A stretch of 64,000 nucleotides of DNA from assembly GCF_001718835.1 (NCBI RefSeq), contig NZ_CP013443.1, forward strand, positions 1,550,001 to 1,614,000, written 5' to 3'. Under the pieces are notes generated by a model. The model saw nothing but the letters and a program-made list of their open reading frames with translations, searched no databases and had not been told where the DNA came from. Each line of letters opens with the position of its first letter. Within the stretch, counting starts at the first letter, position 1. A program made the translations under genes and the position numbers. This document shows, piece by piece, positions 8,953-17,428 of the stretch. Source of the stretch: Burkholderia cepacia (lineage in GTDB: Bacteria > Pseudomonadota > Gammaproteobacteria > Burkholderiales > Burkholderiaceae).

Positions 8953-10053
8953 ATGTCCGGCAATACCCTCGGCACGCTTTTCACTGTCACGACCTTCGGC
9001 GAATCGCACGGTCCCGCGATCGGCTGCGTGATCGACGGCTGCCCGCCGGGAATGGGGCTGACGGAAGCCGACATCCAGCTCGAGCTCGATCGCCGCAAGC
9101 CGGGCACGTCGCGTCACGTGACGCAACGGCAGGAGGCTGACGAGGTCGAGATCCTGTCGGGCGTGTTCGAAGGCGTGACGACCGGCACGCCGATCGCACT
9201 GCTGATCCGTAACACCGACCAGCGCAGCAAGGACTACGGCAACATCGTCGAGACGTTCCGTCCCGGCCACGCCGACTACACCTACTGGCAGAAGTACGGC
9301 ATCCGCGACTACCGCGGCGGCGGCCGTTCGTCCGCGCGCCTGACCGCGCCGATCGTCGGCGCGGGTGCGGTCGCGAAGAAGTGGCTGCGCGAGCGCTTCG
9401 GCGTCGAGGTGCGCGGCTACATGAGCGGCCTTGGCGAAATCGACGTGCCGTTCGTCGACTGGTCGCACGTCCACGAGAATCCGTTCTTCTCGCCGAATGC
9501 GGCGGTCGTGCCGGAGCTCGAGGCGTACATGGATGCGCTGCGCAAGGAGGGCGATTCGATCGGTGCGCGCATCGACGTCGTTGCCTCCGGCGTGCCGGTC
9601 GGCTGGGGCGAGCCCGTGTTCGACCGTCTCGATGCCGATATTGCGAAGGCGATGATGAGCATCAACGCGGTGAAGGGCGTCGAGATCGGTGCGGGGTTCG
9701 ACAGCGTCGCGCAGCGCGGCTCGGTGCACGGCGACGAGCTGACGCCGGCCGGTTTCGTCGGCAACCATGCGGGTGGCGTGCTCGGCGGGATTTCGACGGG
9801 GCAGGACATCACCGTGTCGATCGCGATCAAGCCCACGTCGAGCATCCGCACGCCGCGCCGTTCGATCACGAAGTCGGGCGACGAAGCGACGGTGGAAACG
9901 TTCGGCCGCCACGATCCGTGCGTCGGCATCCGCGCGACGCCGATCGCCGAGTCGATGCTCGCACTGGTGCTGATCGATCACGCGTTGCGCCATCGCGCAC
10001 AGTGCGGGGACGTCGAGACGACGACGCCGAAGATCGCCGGTAGCGCGACCTGA
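8953..10053 (+). CDS. aroC: Chorismate synthase (366 aa)
   Basis: This enzyme converts 5-enolpyruvylshikimate-3-phosphate to chorismate, the last step of the shikimate pathway, using reduced FMN. The three family signatures are visible: GESHGPAIGCVIDGCPPG at the N-terminus, the RGGGRSSAR segment near residue 125, and RRSITKSGDEATVETFGRHD near 300. The start at 8953 gives the standard MSGNTLGTLF beginning; a TTG upstream is in frame but unnecessary. The gene stands alone behind the direct-repeat promoter region and is followed by a strong terminator. Confidence 0.97.
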   Translation: MSGNTLGTLFTVTTFGESHGPAIGCVIDGCPPGMGLTEADIQLELDRRKPGTSRHVTQRQEADEVEILSGVFEGVTTGTPIALLIRNTDQRSKDYGNIVETFRPGHADYTYWQKYGIRDYRGGGRSSARLTAPIVGAGAVAKKWLRERFGVEVRGYMSGLGEIDVPFVDWSHVHENPFFSPNAAVVPELEAYMDALRKEGDSIGARIDVVASGVPVGWGEPVFDRLDADIAKAMMSINAVKGVEIGAGFDSVAQRGSVHGDELTPAGFVGNHAGGVLGGISTGQDITVSIAIKPTSSIRTPRRSITKSGDEATVETFGRHDPCVGIRATPIAESMLALVLIDHALRHRAQCGDVETTTPKIAGSAT

Positions 10054-10101
10054 TACGACTCGGGCGCCGCTGCGCAGGAGGCCGGCCGTCGAATCCATGT
10101 A

Positions 10102-10134
10102 AAACGGGGTGCTGCGTCGAGCAGCACCCCGTTT
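10102..10134 (+). terminator. Rho-independent terminator of aroC
   Basis: A 14-bp perfect stem (AAACGGGGTGCTGC / GCAGCACCCCGTTT) around a GTCGA loop is followed by a T-rich CGTTTG. It lies 50 bp after the aroC stop codon. Confidence 0.85.
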
Positions 10135-10150
10135 CGTTTGAGCGGCGAGA

Positions 10151-10175
10151 AAAACGCCGCTCGAGGCGGCGTTTT
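10151..10175 (-). terminator. Terminator of the ETF-ubiquinone oxidoreductase gene
   Basis: AAAACGCCGC and GCGGCGTTTT form a perfect 10-bp inverted repeat around TCGAG. It lies just past the stop codon at 10184 on the minus strand and could also serve as a second stop for aroC transcripts. Confidence 0.75.
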
Positions 10176-10183
10176 CCGGCACG

Positions 10184-11857
10184 TCACATGTTCGGGTAAT
10201 TCGGCCCGCCGCCGCCTTCCGGCGTGACCCATACGATGTTCTGCGTCGGGTCCTTGATGTCGCAGGTCTTGCAGTGCACGCAGTTCTGCGCGTTGATCAC
10301 CAGCCGATCGCTGCCGTCGTCGTTCTTCACGAACTCGTACACGGCCGCCGGGCAGAAGCGCCCCTCCGGCCCCGCATACGTGCGCAGGTTCACGTTCACC
10401 GGCACGTTCGCATCCTTCAAGGTCAGGTGCGCCGGCTGGTTCTCTTCGTGGTTCGTGTTCGAGATGAACACCGACGACAGCCGGTCGAACGTCAGCTTGC
10501 CGTCCGGCTTCGGATACTCGATCGGCGTGCACTGCGACGCCGGCTTCAGCATCTCGTGATCCGCATGCTTGTGGTGCAGCGTCCACGGCACGTTGCCGCC
10601 CATCACCTTCTGCTCGAGCCCGACCATCAGCGTACCGAGGTACAGCCCCTTCGCCATCCACTGCTTGAAGTTGCGGGCACGGTACAGCTCGGTGTACAGC
10701 CAGGACTGCTTGAAGGCATCCGGGTACGCGTTGAGCTCGTCCGACTGGCGGCCGGCCTGCACTGCGTCGAACGCGGCGTCGGCGGCCAGCATGCCGGTCT
10801 TGATCGCCGCGTGGCTGCCCTTGATCCGCGACGCGTTCAGGAAGCCCGCGTCGTCGCCGATCAGCGCGCCGCCCGGGAACACCGTCTTCGGCAGCGACAG
10901 CAGCCCGCCCGCCGTGATCGCGCGCGCGCCGTACGACACGCGCTTGCCGCCTTCCAGGAACGCACGGATCGACGGATGCGTCTTGTAGCGCTGGAATTCC
11001 TCGAACGGCGACAGGTACGGGTTCGTGTAGCCCAGGCCCACCACGAAGCCGACCACGACCTGGTTGTTGTCCATGTGGTACAGGAACGAACCGCCGTAGG
11101 TGTCGGACTTCAGCGGCCAGCCGGCCGTGTGGATCACGAGGCCCGGCTTGTGCTTGGCCGGATCGATTTCCCACAGCTCCTTGATGCCGATCCCGTACGC
11201 TTGCGGATCGGCGTTCGCGTCGAGCTTGTACTTCGAGATCAGCTGGCGGCCGAGGTGGCCACGGCAGCCTTCGGCGAACAGCGTGTACTTCGCGTGCAGC
11301 TCCATGCCGAGCTGGAAGTTCTCGGTCGGCTCGCCGTCCTTGCCCACGCCCATGTTGCCGGTGGCGACGCCTTTCACGGAGCCGTCGTCGTTGTACAGGA
11401 TCTCCGCGGCCGGGAAACCCGGGAAGATCTCGACGCCGAGCGCTTCGGCCTGCTGGCCCAGCCAGCGCGTGACGTTGCCCAGCGAAATCACGTAGTTGCC
11501 GTGGTTCTGGAAGTTGGCGGGCAGCGCCCAGTTGGGCGTGGTGACCGCGCTTTTCTCGGACAGGAACAGGAAGCGGTCTTCCGTCACCTCGACGTCGAGC
11601 GGCGCGCCGCGTTCCTTCCAGTCGGGGAACAGCTCGGTGATCGCGCGCGGGTCCATCACCGCGCCCGACAGGATGTGCGCGCCGATCTCGGAACCCTTCT
11701 CGAGCACGCACACGCCGATCTCGGTGCCTTTCTCGGCGGCCAGCTGCTTGAGCCGGATCGCCGCCGACAGCCCGGCGGGGCCGCCGCCGACGATCACGAC
11801 GTCGTATTCCATCGATTCGCGCGGGCCGTATTGCTCGATGAGGCTTGCGGGGGTCAT
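10184..11857 (-). CDS. Electron transfer flavoprotein-ubiquinone oxidoreductase (557 aa)
   Basis: This membrane-associated FAD/iron-sulfur enzyme takes electrons from reduced ETF, produced by acyl-CoA and amino-acid-derived dehydrogenases, and passes them to ubiquinone. The FAD dinucleotide-binding motif VVIVGGGPAGLSAA is near residue 20. The C-terminal 4Fe-4S ferredoxin-like domain contains NAQNCVHCKTCDIKDP near residue 525, with further Cys upstream (GRFCPA). Start MTPASLIEQYG at 11857 gives the normal length of about 557 aa; the longer open frame adds 26 uncharacteristic residues. The gene is divergent from an SDR gene across a region with two palindromes. Confidence 0.95.
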   Translation of the reverse strand: MTPASLIEQYGPRESMEYDVVIVGGGPAGLSAAIRLKQLAAEKGTEIGVCVLEKGSEIGAHILSGAVMDPRAITELFPDWKERGAPLDVEVTEDRFLFLSEKSAVTTPNWALPANFQNHGNYVISLGNVTRWLGQQAEALGVEIFPGFPAAEILYNDDGSVKGVATGNMGVGKDGEPTENFQLGMELHAKYTLFAEGCRGHLGRQLISKYKLDANADPQAYGIGIKELWEIDPAKHKPGLVIHTAGWPLKSDTYGGSFLYHMDNNQVVVGFVVGLGYTNPYLSPFEEFQRYKTHPSIRAFLEGGKRVSYGARAITAGGLLSLPKTVFPGGALIGDDAGFLNASRIKGSHAAIKTGMLAADAAFDAVQAGRQSDELNAYPDAFKQSWLYTELYRARNFKQWMAKGLYLGTLMVGLEQKVMGGNVPWTLHHKHADHEMLKPASQCTPIEYPKPDGKLTFDRLSSVFISNTNHEENQPAHLTLKDANVPVNVNLRTYAGPEGRFCPAAVYEFVKNDDGSDRLVINAQNCVHCKTCDIKDPTQNIVWVTPEGGGGPNYPNM

Positions 11858-11866
11858 TGGCGTTCC

Positions 11867-11879
11867 TCTAACCGTTAGA
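11867..11879. promoter_or_regulatory. 13-bp palindrome just upstream of the ETF-QO start
   Basis: TCTAACCGTTAGA is a perfect palindrome about a central C, ten bases before the ETF-QO start codon. It is well placed for a repressor that blocks early elongation or translation. The regulator is not known. Confidence 0.4.
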
Positions 11880-11945
11880 ATGCTTTTATTCGGGAGCGTA
11901 TTGTCTGCGAAACGAAACGCTTGCCGCAACAGCATGCGGCTAGAT

Positions 11946-11961
11946 TAGCACGATCGTTCTA
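11946..11961. promoter_or_regulatory. 16-bp near-palindrome in the ETF-QO/SDR intergenic region (TetR-like operator candidate)
   Basis: TAGCACGATCGTTCTA pairs at seven of eight positions about an ACGATCGT core. It sits between the divergent ETF-QO and SDR genes. TetR-family regulators of fatty-acid and branched-chain amino-acid catabolism in betaproteobacteria use palindromes of this size upstream of ETF genes, so joint control of both genes is plausible; the exact regulator is inference. Confidence 0.4.
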
Positions 11962-12036
11962 TTTTTGTGCTAGGGTAATGCCGCATGGCGTCTGGCCGTC
12001 CGCGGCGGAGAAACGACATCGAAAGGGGATGTGCAA

Positions 12037-12819
12037 ATGGGTCGTTCGATCAATCTGGAAGGCAAGGTTGCGCTGGTCACGGGGGCGTCGAGCGGCCTGG
12101 GGCAGCGTTTTGCGCAGGTGCTGTCGCAGGCCGGTGCGAAGGTCGTGCTCGCGAGCCGTCGCGTCGAGCGCCTGAAGGAGTTGCGTGCCGAGATCGAGGC
12201 GGCGGGCGGCGCTGCGCACGTCGTGTCGCTCGACGTCACCGACGTCCAGAGCATCAAGGCGGCCGTCGCGCATGCGGAGACGGAGGCCGGCACGATCGAC
12301 ATCCTCGTGAACAATTCGGGCGTCTCGACGATGCAGAAGCTCGTCGACGTCACGCCGGCCGATTTCGAGTTCGTGTTCGACACCAACACGCGCGGCGCGT
12401 TTTTCGTCGCGCAGGAAGTCGCGAAGCGGATGATCATGCGCGCGAACGGCAGCGGCAACGGCAAGCCGCCGTGCCGGATCATCAACATCGCGTCGGTGGC
12501 CGGCCTGCGCGTGTTCCCGCAGATCGGGCTGTACGCGATGAGCAAGGCCGCGGTCGTGCAGATGACGCGCGCGATGGCGCTCGAGTGGGGGCGCCACGGG
12601 ATCAACGTCAACGCGATCTGTCCGGGCTATATCGATACCGAAATCAATCATTACCTGTGGGAAACCGAGCAGGGCCAGAAGCTGCAGTCGATGCTGCCGC
12701 GGCGGCGCGTCGGCAAGCCGCAGGATCTCGACGGGCTGTTGTTGCTGCTCGCGGCCGACGAGTCGCAGTTCATCAATGGCTCGATCATCTCCGCCGACGA
12801 CGGCTTCGGCCTCGCCTGA
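12037..12819 (+). CDS. SDR-family oxidoreductase (260 aa)
   Basis: A classical short-chain dehydrogenase with the Rossmann cofactor motif TGASSGLG near residue 16, the NNSG motif near 90, and the catalytic Ser (NIASVAGL), Tyr and Lys (YAMSKAA) triad near 150-170. SRRVER after the second strand suggests NADP preference. The ATG at 12037 follows GAAAGGGG (12021-12028); a GTG two codons earlier is in frame. A thioesterase starts 48 bp downstream, so the pair may be an operon for acyl-CoA or beta-hydroxyacyl metabolism. Its precise substrate is unknown. Confidence 0.92.
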   Translation: MGRSINLEGKVALVTGASSGLGQRFAQVLSQAGAKVVLASRRVERLKELRAEIEAAGGAAHVVSLDVTDVQSIKAAVAHAETEAGTIDILVNNSGVSTMQKLVDVTPADFEFVFDTNTRGAFFVAQEVAKRMIMRANGSGNGKPPCRIINIASVAGLRVFPQIGLYAMSKAAVVQMTRAMALEWGRHGINVNAICPGYIDTEINHYLWETEQGQKLQSMLPRRRVGKPQDLDGLLLLLAADESQFINGSIISADDGFGLA

Positions 12820-12867
12820 GCGGACGCTTCACAGCAACAGCAACACTCAGCAACAAAGAAGACTGCA

Positions 12868-13299
12868 ATGAGCGATTATTCCCCCGTATTTGAGATGTCG
12901 ATGCCGATCCGCTGGGGCGACATGGACGCGTTCGGCCATGTGAACAACACGGTCTATTTCCGCTACATGGAGCAGGCGCGGATCTCGTGGTTCGAGGAGC
13001 TCGGCATCGCCGGCGGCAACGGCGAGGGGCAGGGGCCGGTCATCGTCACGGCGTCGATGGAATTCCTCAAGCAACTGCACTATCCGGGCGACGTGATCGC
13101 GAAGATGTCGGCCGCGAAACCCGGCCGGAGCAGCTTCGACACCGGTTTCGAGCTCACGCGCGCGGACGATCCGCAGCACGTCTATGCGCGCGGCAACGCG
13201 CGCTGCGTGTGGGTCGACTACGCGCTCGGCAAGTCGGTGCCGCTGCCTCAGCTGCTGCGCGACACGATCGAGCGCGCGCTCGCCGCCAGGATCGGCTGA
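12868..13299 (+). CDS. Acyl-CoA thioesterase, hotdog fold (4HBT type, 143 aa)
   Basis: The sequence IRWGDMDAFGHVNNTVYFRYMEQAR is the signature of the 4-hydroxybenzoyl-CoA thioesterase/YbgC group, with the catalytic Asp (GDMD). Family members hydrolyse acyl-CoA thioesters in the cytoplasm. It follows the SDR gene on the same strand with a 48-bp gap, so it is probably co-transcribed. Natural substrate is undetermined. Confidence 0.92.
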   Translation: MSDYSPVFEMSMPIRWGDMDAFGHVNNTVYFRYMEQARISWFEELGIAGGNGEGQGPVIVTASMEFLKQLHYPGDVIAKMSAAKPGRSSFDTGFELTRADDPQHVYARGNARCVWVDYALGKSVPLPQLLRDTIERALAARIG

Positions 13300-13332
13300 A
13301 GTCCGGGCGCGACGGCCGTTGCGTCGCGCCGC

Positions 13333-13878
13333 TCAATGGCCGAGCAGACGCTGCAGCAGCTCGGCCGTATTCCCCGTCCCGTACTTGCGCATCAGCCGCG
13401 CACGGTAGATGTCGACCGTGCGCGAGCTGATGTCGAGCACGCGCCCGATCTGCTTGCTGGTCTTGCCGGTCGCGAGCTGGGCGGCGATCTCGCGCTCGCG
13501 CGGGGTCAGTTCGACGGCGACCCGGCGCGTCGCGCTCAAATCCTCGAAGGTCCAGACGCCCGCCGCGAGCGGTGCGGTGCGATCGAGCGCGCGGCCGGTG
13601 ACGTGGCACCAGAACAGCTCGCCGTCCGCGCGTTTCATGATTCTGTCATCCGAATAGATGCCGTTCGCGGCCATCACGCGCGCGATACGTTCGCCGATGC
13701 GCTGGAATTCGTCCGTCGACGGGTAGAGCACCTCGTACGATTTCCCGATCAGGTCGGCCCGCACGCAGCGGAAGATCGACGCGAGCGCGTCGTTGCAGTC
13801 CTCGATCACGCGGTCGCGCGACAGCACGAGGCCGAGCGGCGCGAGGTGGAAGGCAGTCTGGTAATCGAGAGCGGGCAT
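13333..13878 (-). CDS. PAS-domain LuxR-type transcriptional regulator (181 aa)
   Basis: The N-terminal 115 residues form a PAS sensor domain (LGLVLSRDRVIEDCNDAL; GKSYEVLYPS). The C-terminus is a LuxR/FixJ helix-turn-helix: LTPREREIAAQLATGKTSKQIG followed by ISSRTVDIYRARLMRKYG. No receiver domain is attached, so the PAS domain presumably senses a ligand or redox state directly. Start MPALDYQTAFHL at 13878 is chosen because the frame further upstream is low-complexity. It is divergent from scoA, the likely target. Confidence 0.88.
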   Translation of the reverse strand: MPALDYQTAFHLAPLGLVLSRDRVIEDCNDALASIFRCVRADLIGKSYEVLYPSTDEFQRIGERIARVMAANGIYSDDRIMKRADGELFWCHVTGRALDRTAPLAAGVWTFEDLSATRRVAVELTPREREIAAQLATGKTSKQIGRVLDISSRTVDIYRARLMRKYGTGNTAELLQRLLGH

Positions 13879-14101
13879 GGCGCAGGCAAGCGGAGGCAAA
13901 CGCTTATGTATTTTTGCGTATTGTGCCGCATCCGCGCCGCATCGTACCCTTTCAGGCATCTCGCGGCGCTTGCCGCGGCACAAGAAGAAGCGCGTCGTCG
14001 CGGCAGGTGTTGCCGCGCATGCATAGAATGATGCGGCGGGCTTGCGGGCCACGTGGCGCGTGAACCGGTTTCGCTGGTTTCCATAGAGGAAGGGACAACT
14101 G

Positions 14102-14806
14102 ATGAACAAAGTCTATCCAAGCGCGGCCGCCGCGCTGGAAGGGATCGTCCGTGACGGACAGACCTTCGCGGTGGGCGGCTTCGGCCTGTGCGGGATTCCG
14201 GAGGCGCTGATCGCGGCGTTGCGCGATTCGGCCGTCAACGGCATCACCTGCATCAGCAACAACGCGGGCGTCGACGGTTTCGGCCTCGGCCTGTTGCTGG
14301 AAACGCGCCAGATCAAGAAGATGATCTCGTCGTACGTCGGCGAGAACAAGGAGTTCGAGCGCCAGTACCTGGCCGGCGAACTCGAACTCGAATTCACGCC
14401 GCAAGGCACGCTCGCCGAAAAGCTGCGCGCGGGCGGCGCGGGCATCCCGGCGTTCTTCACGAACACGGGCTACGGCACCGTGATCGCGGAAGGCAAGGAA
14501 ACGCGCCAGTTCGGCGATCGCCACTACGTGCTCGAGCCGTCGCTGACGGCCGATGTCGCGCTCGTGAAGGCCTGGAAGGCCGACAAGTCGGGCAACCTGA
14601 TCTATCGCCGCACCGCGCGCAACTTCAACCCGATGTGCGCGATGGCCGGCAAGATCACCGTCGCGGAGGTCGAGGAGATCGTCGAGAACGGCGAGCTCGA
14701 TCCGGATCACATCCACACGCCGGGGATTTTCGTGCAGCGCATCGTGCTGAACGCGACGCCCGAAAAACGCATCGAACAACGCGTCGTACGCGCGAAAGGA
14801 GACTGA
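14102..14806 (+). CDS. scoA: Succinyl-CoA:3-ketoacid CoA-transferase subunit A (234 aa)
   Basis: Subunit A of the CoA-transferase that moves CoA from succinyl-CoA to acetoacetate, in ketone-body and polyhydroxybutyrate breakdown. The family motif GGFGLCGIPEALI is near residue 22. A GAAGGGA ribosome site lies about six bases before ATG 14102. One nucleotide separates its stop from the scoB start (14808), which indicates translational coupling and a two-subunit complex. The divergent PAS-LuxR gene next door may control it. Confidence 0.96.
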   Translation: MNKVYPSAAAALEGIVRDGQTFAVGGFGLCGIPEALIAALRDSAVNGITCISNNAGVDGFGLGLLLETRQIKKMISSYVGENKEFERQYLAGELELEFTPQGTLAEKLRAGGAGIPAFFTNTGYGTVIAEGKETRQFGDRHYVLEPSLTADVALVKAWKADKSGNLIYRRTARNFNPMCAMAGKITVAEVEEIVENGELDPDHIHTPGIFVQRIVLNATPEKRIEQRVVRAKGD

Positions 14807-14807
14807 C

Positions 14808-15449
14808 ATGGCCTGGAATCGTGACCAGATGGCCGCGCGCGCGGCGAAGGAACTGCAGGACGGCTTCTACGTGAACCTCGGCATCGGCCTGCCGACGCTC
14901 GTCGCGAACCACGTGCCGGAAGGTGTCGAGGTGTGGCTGCAGTCGGAGAACGGCCTGCTCGGCATCGGCCCGTCGCCGACCGAAGACGAAGTCGACGCCG
15001 ATCTTATCAACGCCGGCAAGCAAACCGTCACGACGCTGCCGGGCTCGTCGATCTTCTCGTCGGCCGATTCGTTCGCGATGATCCGCGGCGGCCACATCAA
15101 CCTCGCGATCCTCGGCGCGATGCAGGTCAGCAAGCAGGGCGACCTCGCGAACTGGATGATCCCCGGCAAGATGATCAAGGGGATGGGCGGCGCGATGGAT
15201 CTCGTTGCCGGCGTGAAGCGTGTCGTCGTGCTGATGGAGCATGTCGCGAAAGGCGATCAGCACAAGATCCTCGAGGAATGCAACCTGCCGTTGACGGGTG
15301 TCGGCGTGGTCGACCTGATCATCACCGATCTCGGCGTGATCGAAGTGACGCCGTCCGGCCTGAAGGTCCTCGAGCTCGCCGATGGCGTGAGCGCCGACGA
15401 GATCCAGGCAAAGACGGGCGCGCCGCTCGACGTCAGCGCGGTCGCGTAA
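14808..15449 (+). CDS. scoB: Succinyl-CoA:3-ketoacid CoA-transferase subunit B (213 aa)
   Basis: The catalytic subunit. The segment WLQSENGLLGIGP near residue 43 contains the SENG motif whose glutamate forms the covalent acyl-CoA intermediate. GHINLAILGAMQVS and GMGGAMDLV are further family motifs. It pairs with scoA to form the CoA-transferase and ends just before a strong terminator. Confidence 0.96.
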   Translation: MAWNRDQMAARAAKELQDGFYVNLGIGLPTLVANHVPEGVEVWLQSENGLLGIGPSPTEDEVDADLINAGKQTVTTLPGSSIFSSADSFAMIRGGHINLAILGAMQVSKQGDLANWMIPGKMIKGMGGAMDLVAGVKRVVVLMEHVAKGDQHKILEECNLPLTGVGVVDLIITDLGVIEVTPSGLKVLELADGVSADEIQAKTGAPLDVSAVA

Positions 15450-15470
15450 GCGCGTCCGCCGCACCCTTCG

Positions 15471-15502
15471 GCGCCCCGCATTCCCGACGGAATGCGGGGC
15501 GC
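15471..15502 (+). terminator. Terminator of scoAB
   Basis: GCGCCCCGCATTCC and GGAATGCGGGGCGC form a perfect 14-bp stem around CGAC, starting 21 bp after the scoB stop codon, with a weak T-containing tail (TTGTCATT). Confidence 0.8.
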
Positions 15503-15564
15503 TTGTCATTCGGGCGCCGCGAATGAGCGGCCCATTGGCCGCGGCGCACCAGGCCGCAGGGCGA

Positions 15565-15660
15565 CGCTGCGACGGCGGTCGCCTTGTGCGGGTCGCGCGA
15601 CGCGATCGTCACGGTCGCGCCGCGTTGCGCGAAGGCTTGCGCGGCGGCGCCGATGCCGGA
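15565..15660 (-). pseudogene. Remnant of an SDR oxidoreductase N-terminal region
   Basis: On the minus strand, SGIGAAAQAFAQRGATVT and then IASRDPHKATAVA read as the cofactor-binding loop, helix and second strand of a short-chain dehydrogenase. The preceding start and TGGS part of the loop are missing, and the rest of the enzyme is absent after about 32 residues. It abuts a LysR remnant that points the other way, which suggests decay by deletion of a divergent pair. Confidence 0.6.
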
Positions 15661-15662
15661 CA

Positions 15663-15905
15663 ATGGCGACAGCGGCGCGCACGCTGGCGCTGGCGGGCGC
15701 AGGCATCGCGCTGAAGTCGATCTGGGACGTCGGGCCCGATCTCGAGGCGGGCCGGCTCGTCCGCGTACTGCCTGCGTACGCGGCGCCGGCCGCGCCGTTG
15801 CACGCCGTATATCCGGGCGGGCGGCATCTTGCGATACGCGTGCGTGCGTTCGTCGATTTCGTGCGGGAGCGGTTGCAGGCCGAGTGGTGCTGGGGCGACG
15901 GCTGA
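15663..15905 (+). pseudogene. Remnant of a LysR-family regulator C-terminus
   Basis: An 80-codon frame contains LALAGAGIALKSIWDVGPDL and LVRVLPAYAAPAAPLHAVYP, followed by a VRAFVDFVRERL tail. These are the last third of a LysR effector domain. The DNA-binding domain and most of the ligand domain are missing, so it cannot be functional as a regulator. Confidence 0.75.
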
Positions 15906-16055
15906 TGCGTTGCAGGGGCACGCGTGCGCGCACGATGCGGCGGTGCTCGCCCGGCGTCGAGACGGCTCCGTGAGCGGAAGCGGTTTACAATCGATCGCAC
16001 CGGGCGGCGCGCCGTTCGCGCCGCCGCGCAGCGCCCGTTCGACAGGATGCCAACG

Positions 16056-16952
16056 ATGCCAACGATTTCAGCGAACCCCTTGGTACCTCGCCAGCGGCGC
16101 GTGCAGTGTGCGAGCGCGGCCGGCCTTCACCACGTCGCCTATACCGAGTGGGGCGACCCCGCGAACCCGCGCGTGCTGGTTTGCGTGCACGGCCTGACCC
16201 GCTCCGGGCGCGATTTCGATCGGCTCGCCGCAGCGCTGTCCGATACGTATCGCGTCGTCTGCCCGGACGTCGTCGGGCGCGGCCGCTCGGACTGGCTGGC
16301 CGATCCGCGGCTCTATGCGATTCCGCAATACGTCGCCGACATGGTGACGCTGATCGCGCGGCTCGACGTCGAATCGGTCGACTGGTTCGGCACGTCGATG
16401 GGCGGCCTGATCGGCATGGCGTTCGCGGGGCTGGCCGGTTCGCCGCTGCGCCGGGTGATCGTCAACGACGTCGGCCCGCGCATCGAACCCGATTCGCTGA
16501 CGCGCATCGGCGAATATCTCGGCGTGCAGCCGCGCTTTGCGACCGAGCAGGAGGGCATCGACTATCTGACGTCGCTGTCGTTGCCGTTCGGTCCGCTGAC
16601 CGCCGACGAGTGGCGCGAGATCAACGGGCCGCTGCTGCGCGAACTGCCCGAAGGCGGCTGGACGATCCGCTACGATCCTCGCATTGCCGAGCCGTTCAAG
16701 GCAACCACGCCCGAGCTGGCCGCACTCGGCGAGGCCGCGCTGTGGCGCGCCATCGAGACGACGGATGCATCGCTGCTCGTCGTGCGGGGCGAGACGTCCG
16801 ACCTGCTGTCGCGCGAGACGGTCGCGGAAATGACGCGGCGCGGCCGGCATGTGTCGCACGCGGAAATTGCCGGCGTCGGTCATGCGCCGGCGTTCATGAG
16901 CGCGGACCAGATTGCGCTCGCGCGGCGGTTTTTCGTCGAAGGCGGCGCATAA
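16056..16952 (+). CDS. Alpha/beta-fold hydrolase (298 aa)
   Basis: The protein has the oxyanion segment VCVHGLTRSGRDF near residue 45, the nucleophile elbow GTSMGG near 113, and a late VGHAP histidine near residue 280; the acid is probably the Asp in the RGETSDLL stretch. This is the catalytic triad of the esterase/lipase/haloalkane-dehalogenase-like superfamily. No signal peptide is visible. Two in-frame ATGs (16047 and 16056) are possible; the second has better spacing from GACAGG. The substrate is unknown. RidA follows 77 bp downstream. Confidence 0.88.
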   Translation: MPTISANPLVPRQRRVQCASAAGLHHVAYTEWGDPANPRVLVCVHGLTRSGRDFDRLAAALSDTYRVVCPDVVGRGRSDWLADPRLYAIPQYVADMVTLIARLDVESVDWFGTSMGGLIGMAFAGLAGSPLRRVIVNDVGPRIEPDSLTRIGEYLGVQPRFATEQEGIDYLTSLSLPFGPLTADEWREINGPLLRELPEGGWTIRYDPRIAEPFKATTPELAALGEAALWRAIETTDASLLVVRGETSDLLSRETVAEMTRRGRHVSHAEIAGVGHAPAFMSADQIALARRFFVEGGA

Positions 16953-17029
16953 CCGCGTCATAATATGCGGTTCGACGGCGCGGGCCGCGCTGCCGGGTGA
17001 TTCATCCATTCATTCAAGCGGAACATTCC

Positions 17030-17383
17030 ATGGCAGTCATTCGTCACCACGTCGGGGCCCGACTCTCCGAAACCGCGATCCACAACGGTACCGTGTATCT
17101 GGCCGGCCAGATCGCCGAAGACACCACGCAGGACATCAAGGGCCAGACGCGCGAAGTGCTCGGCCACATCGACCGCCTGCTCGCCGAAGCGAACAGCGAC
17201 AAGGCGCATCTGCTGTCGGTGCAGATCTACATTTCCGATCTGGCGAATTTCGACGGCATGAATGCGGAGTGGGATGCCTGGGTCGCGCAGGGCAACACGC
17301 CGCCGCGTGCCACCGTTGAGGCGAAGCTCGCGGATCCGGCGCTGCTCGTCGAGATCGTCGTCGTTGCTGCGCAGCGGAGCTGA
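17030..17383 (+). CDS. RidA (YjgF/YER057c) family protein (117 aa)
   Basis: RidA proteins hydrolyse reactive enamine/imine intermediates such as 2-aminoacrylate, protecting PLP enzymes. The family core is visible: NGTVYLAGQIAED near the N-terminus, LLSVQIYISDLANF in the middle, and PPRATVEAKLADPALLVEI, containing the substrate-binding Arg, near the end. It is a small cytosolic protein expected to form trimers. It lies between the hydrolase and relA on the same strand. Confidence 0.92.
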   Translation: MAVIRHHVGARLSETAIHNGTVYLAGQIAEDTTQDIKGQTREVLGHIDRLLAEANSDKAHLLSVQIYISDLANFDGMNAEWDAWVAQGNTPPRATVEAKLADPALLVEIVVVAAQRS

Positions 17384-17428
17384 CCTGAACCGAGCGTCGT
17401 CGCTGACGACCATGCTTCACCGGGCTGC

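Noticed and set aside
9000..9200. Possible CRISPR-like or phage repeats near aroC
   Set aside because: Only two copies of the AT-rich repeat exist, without a spacer array, so it is not a CRISPR.
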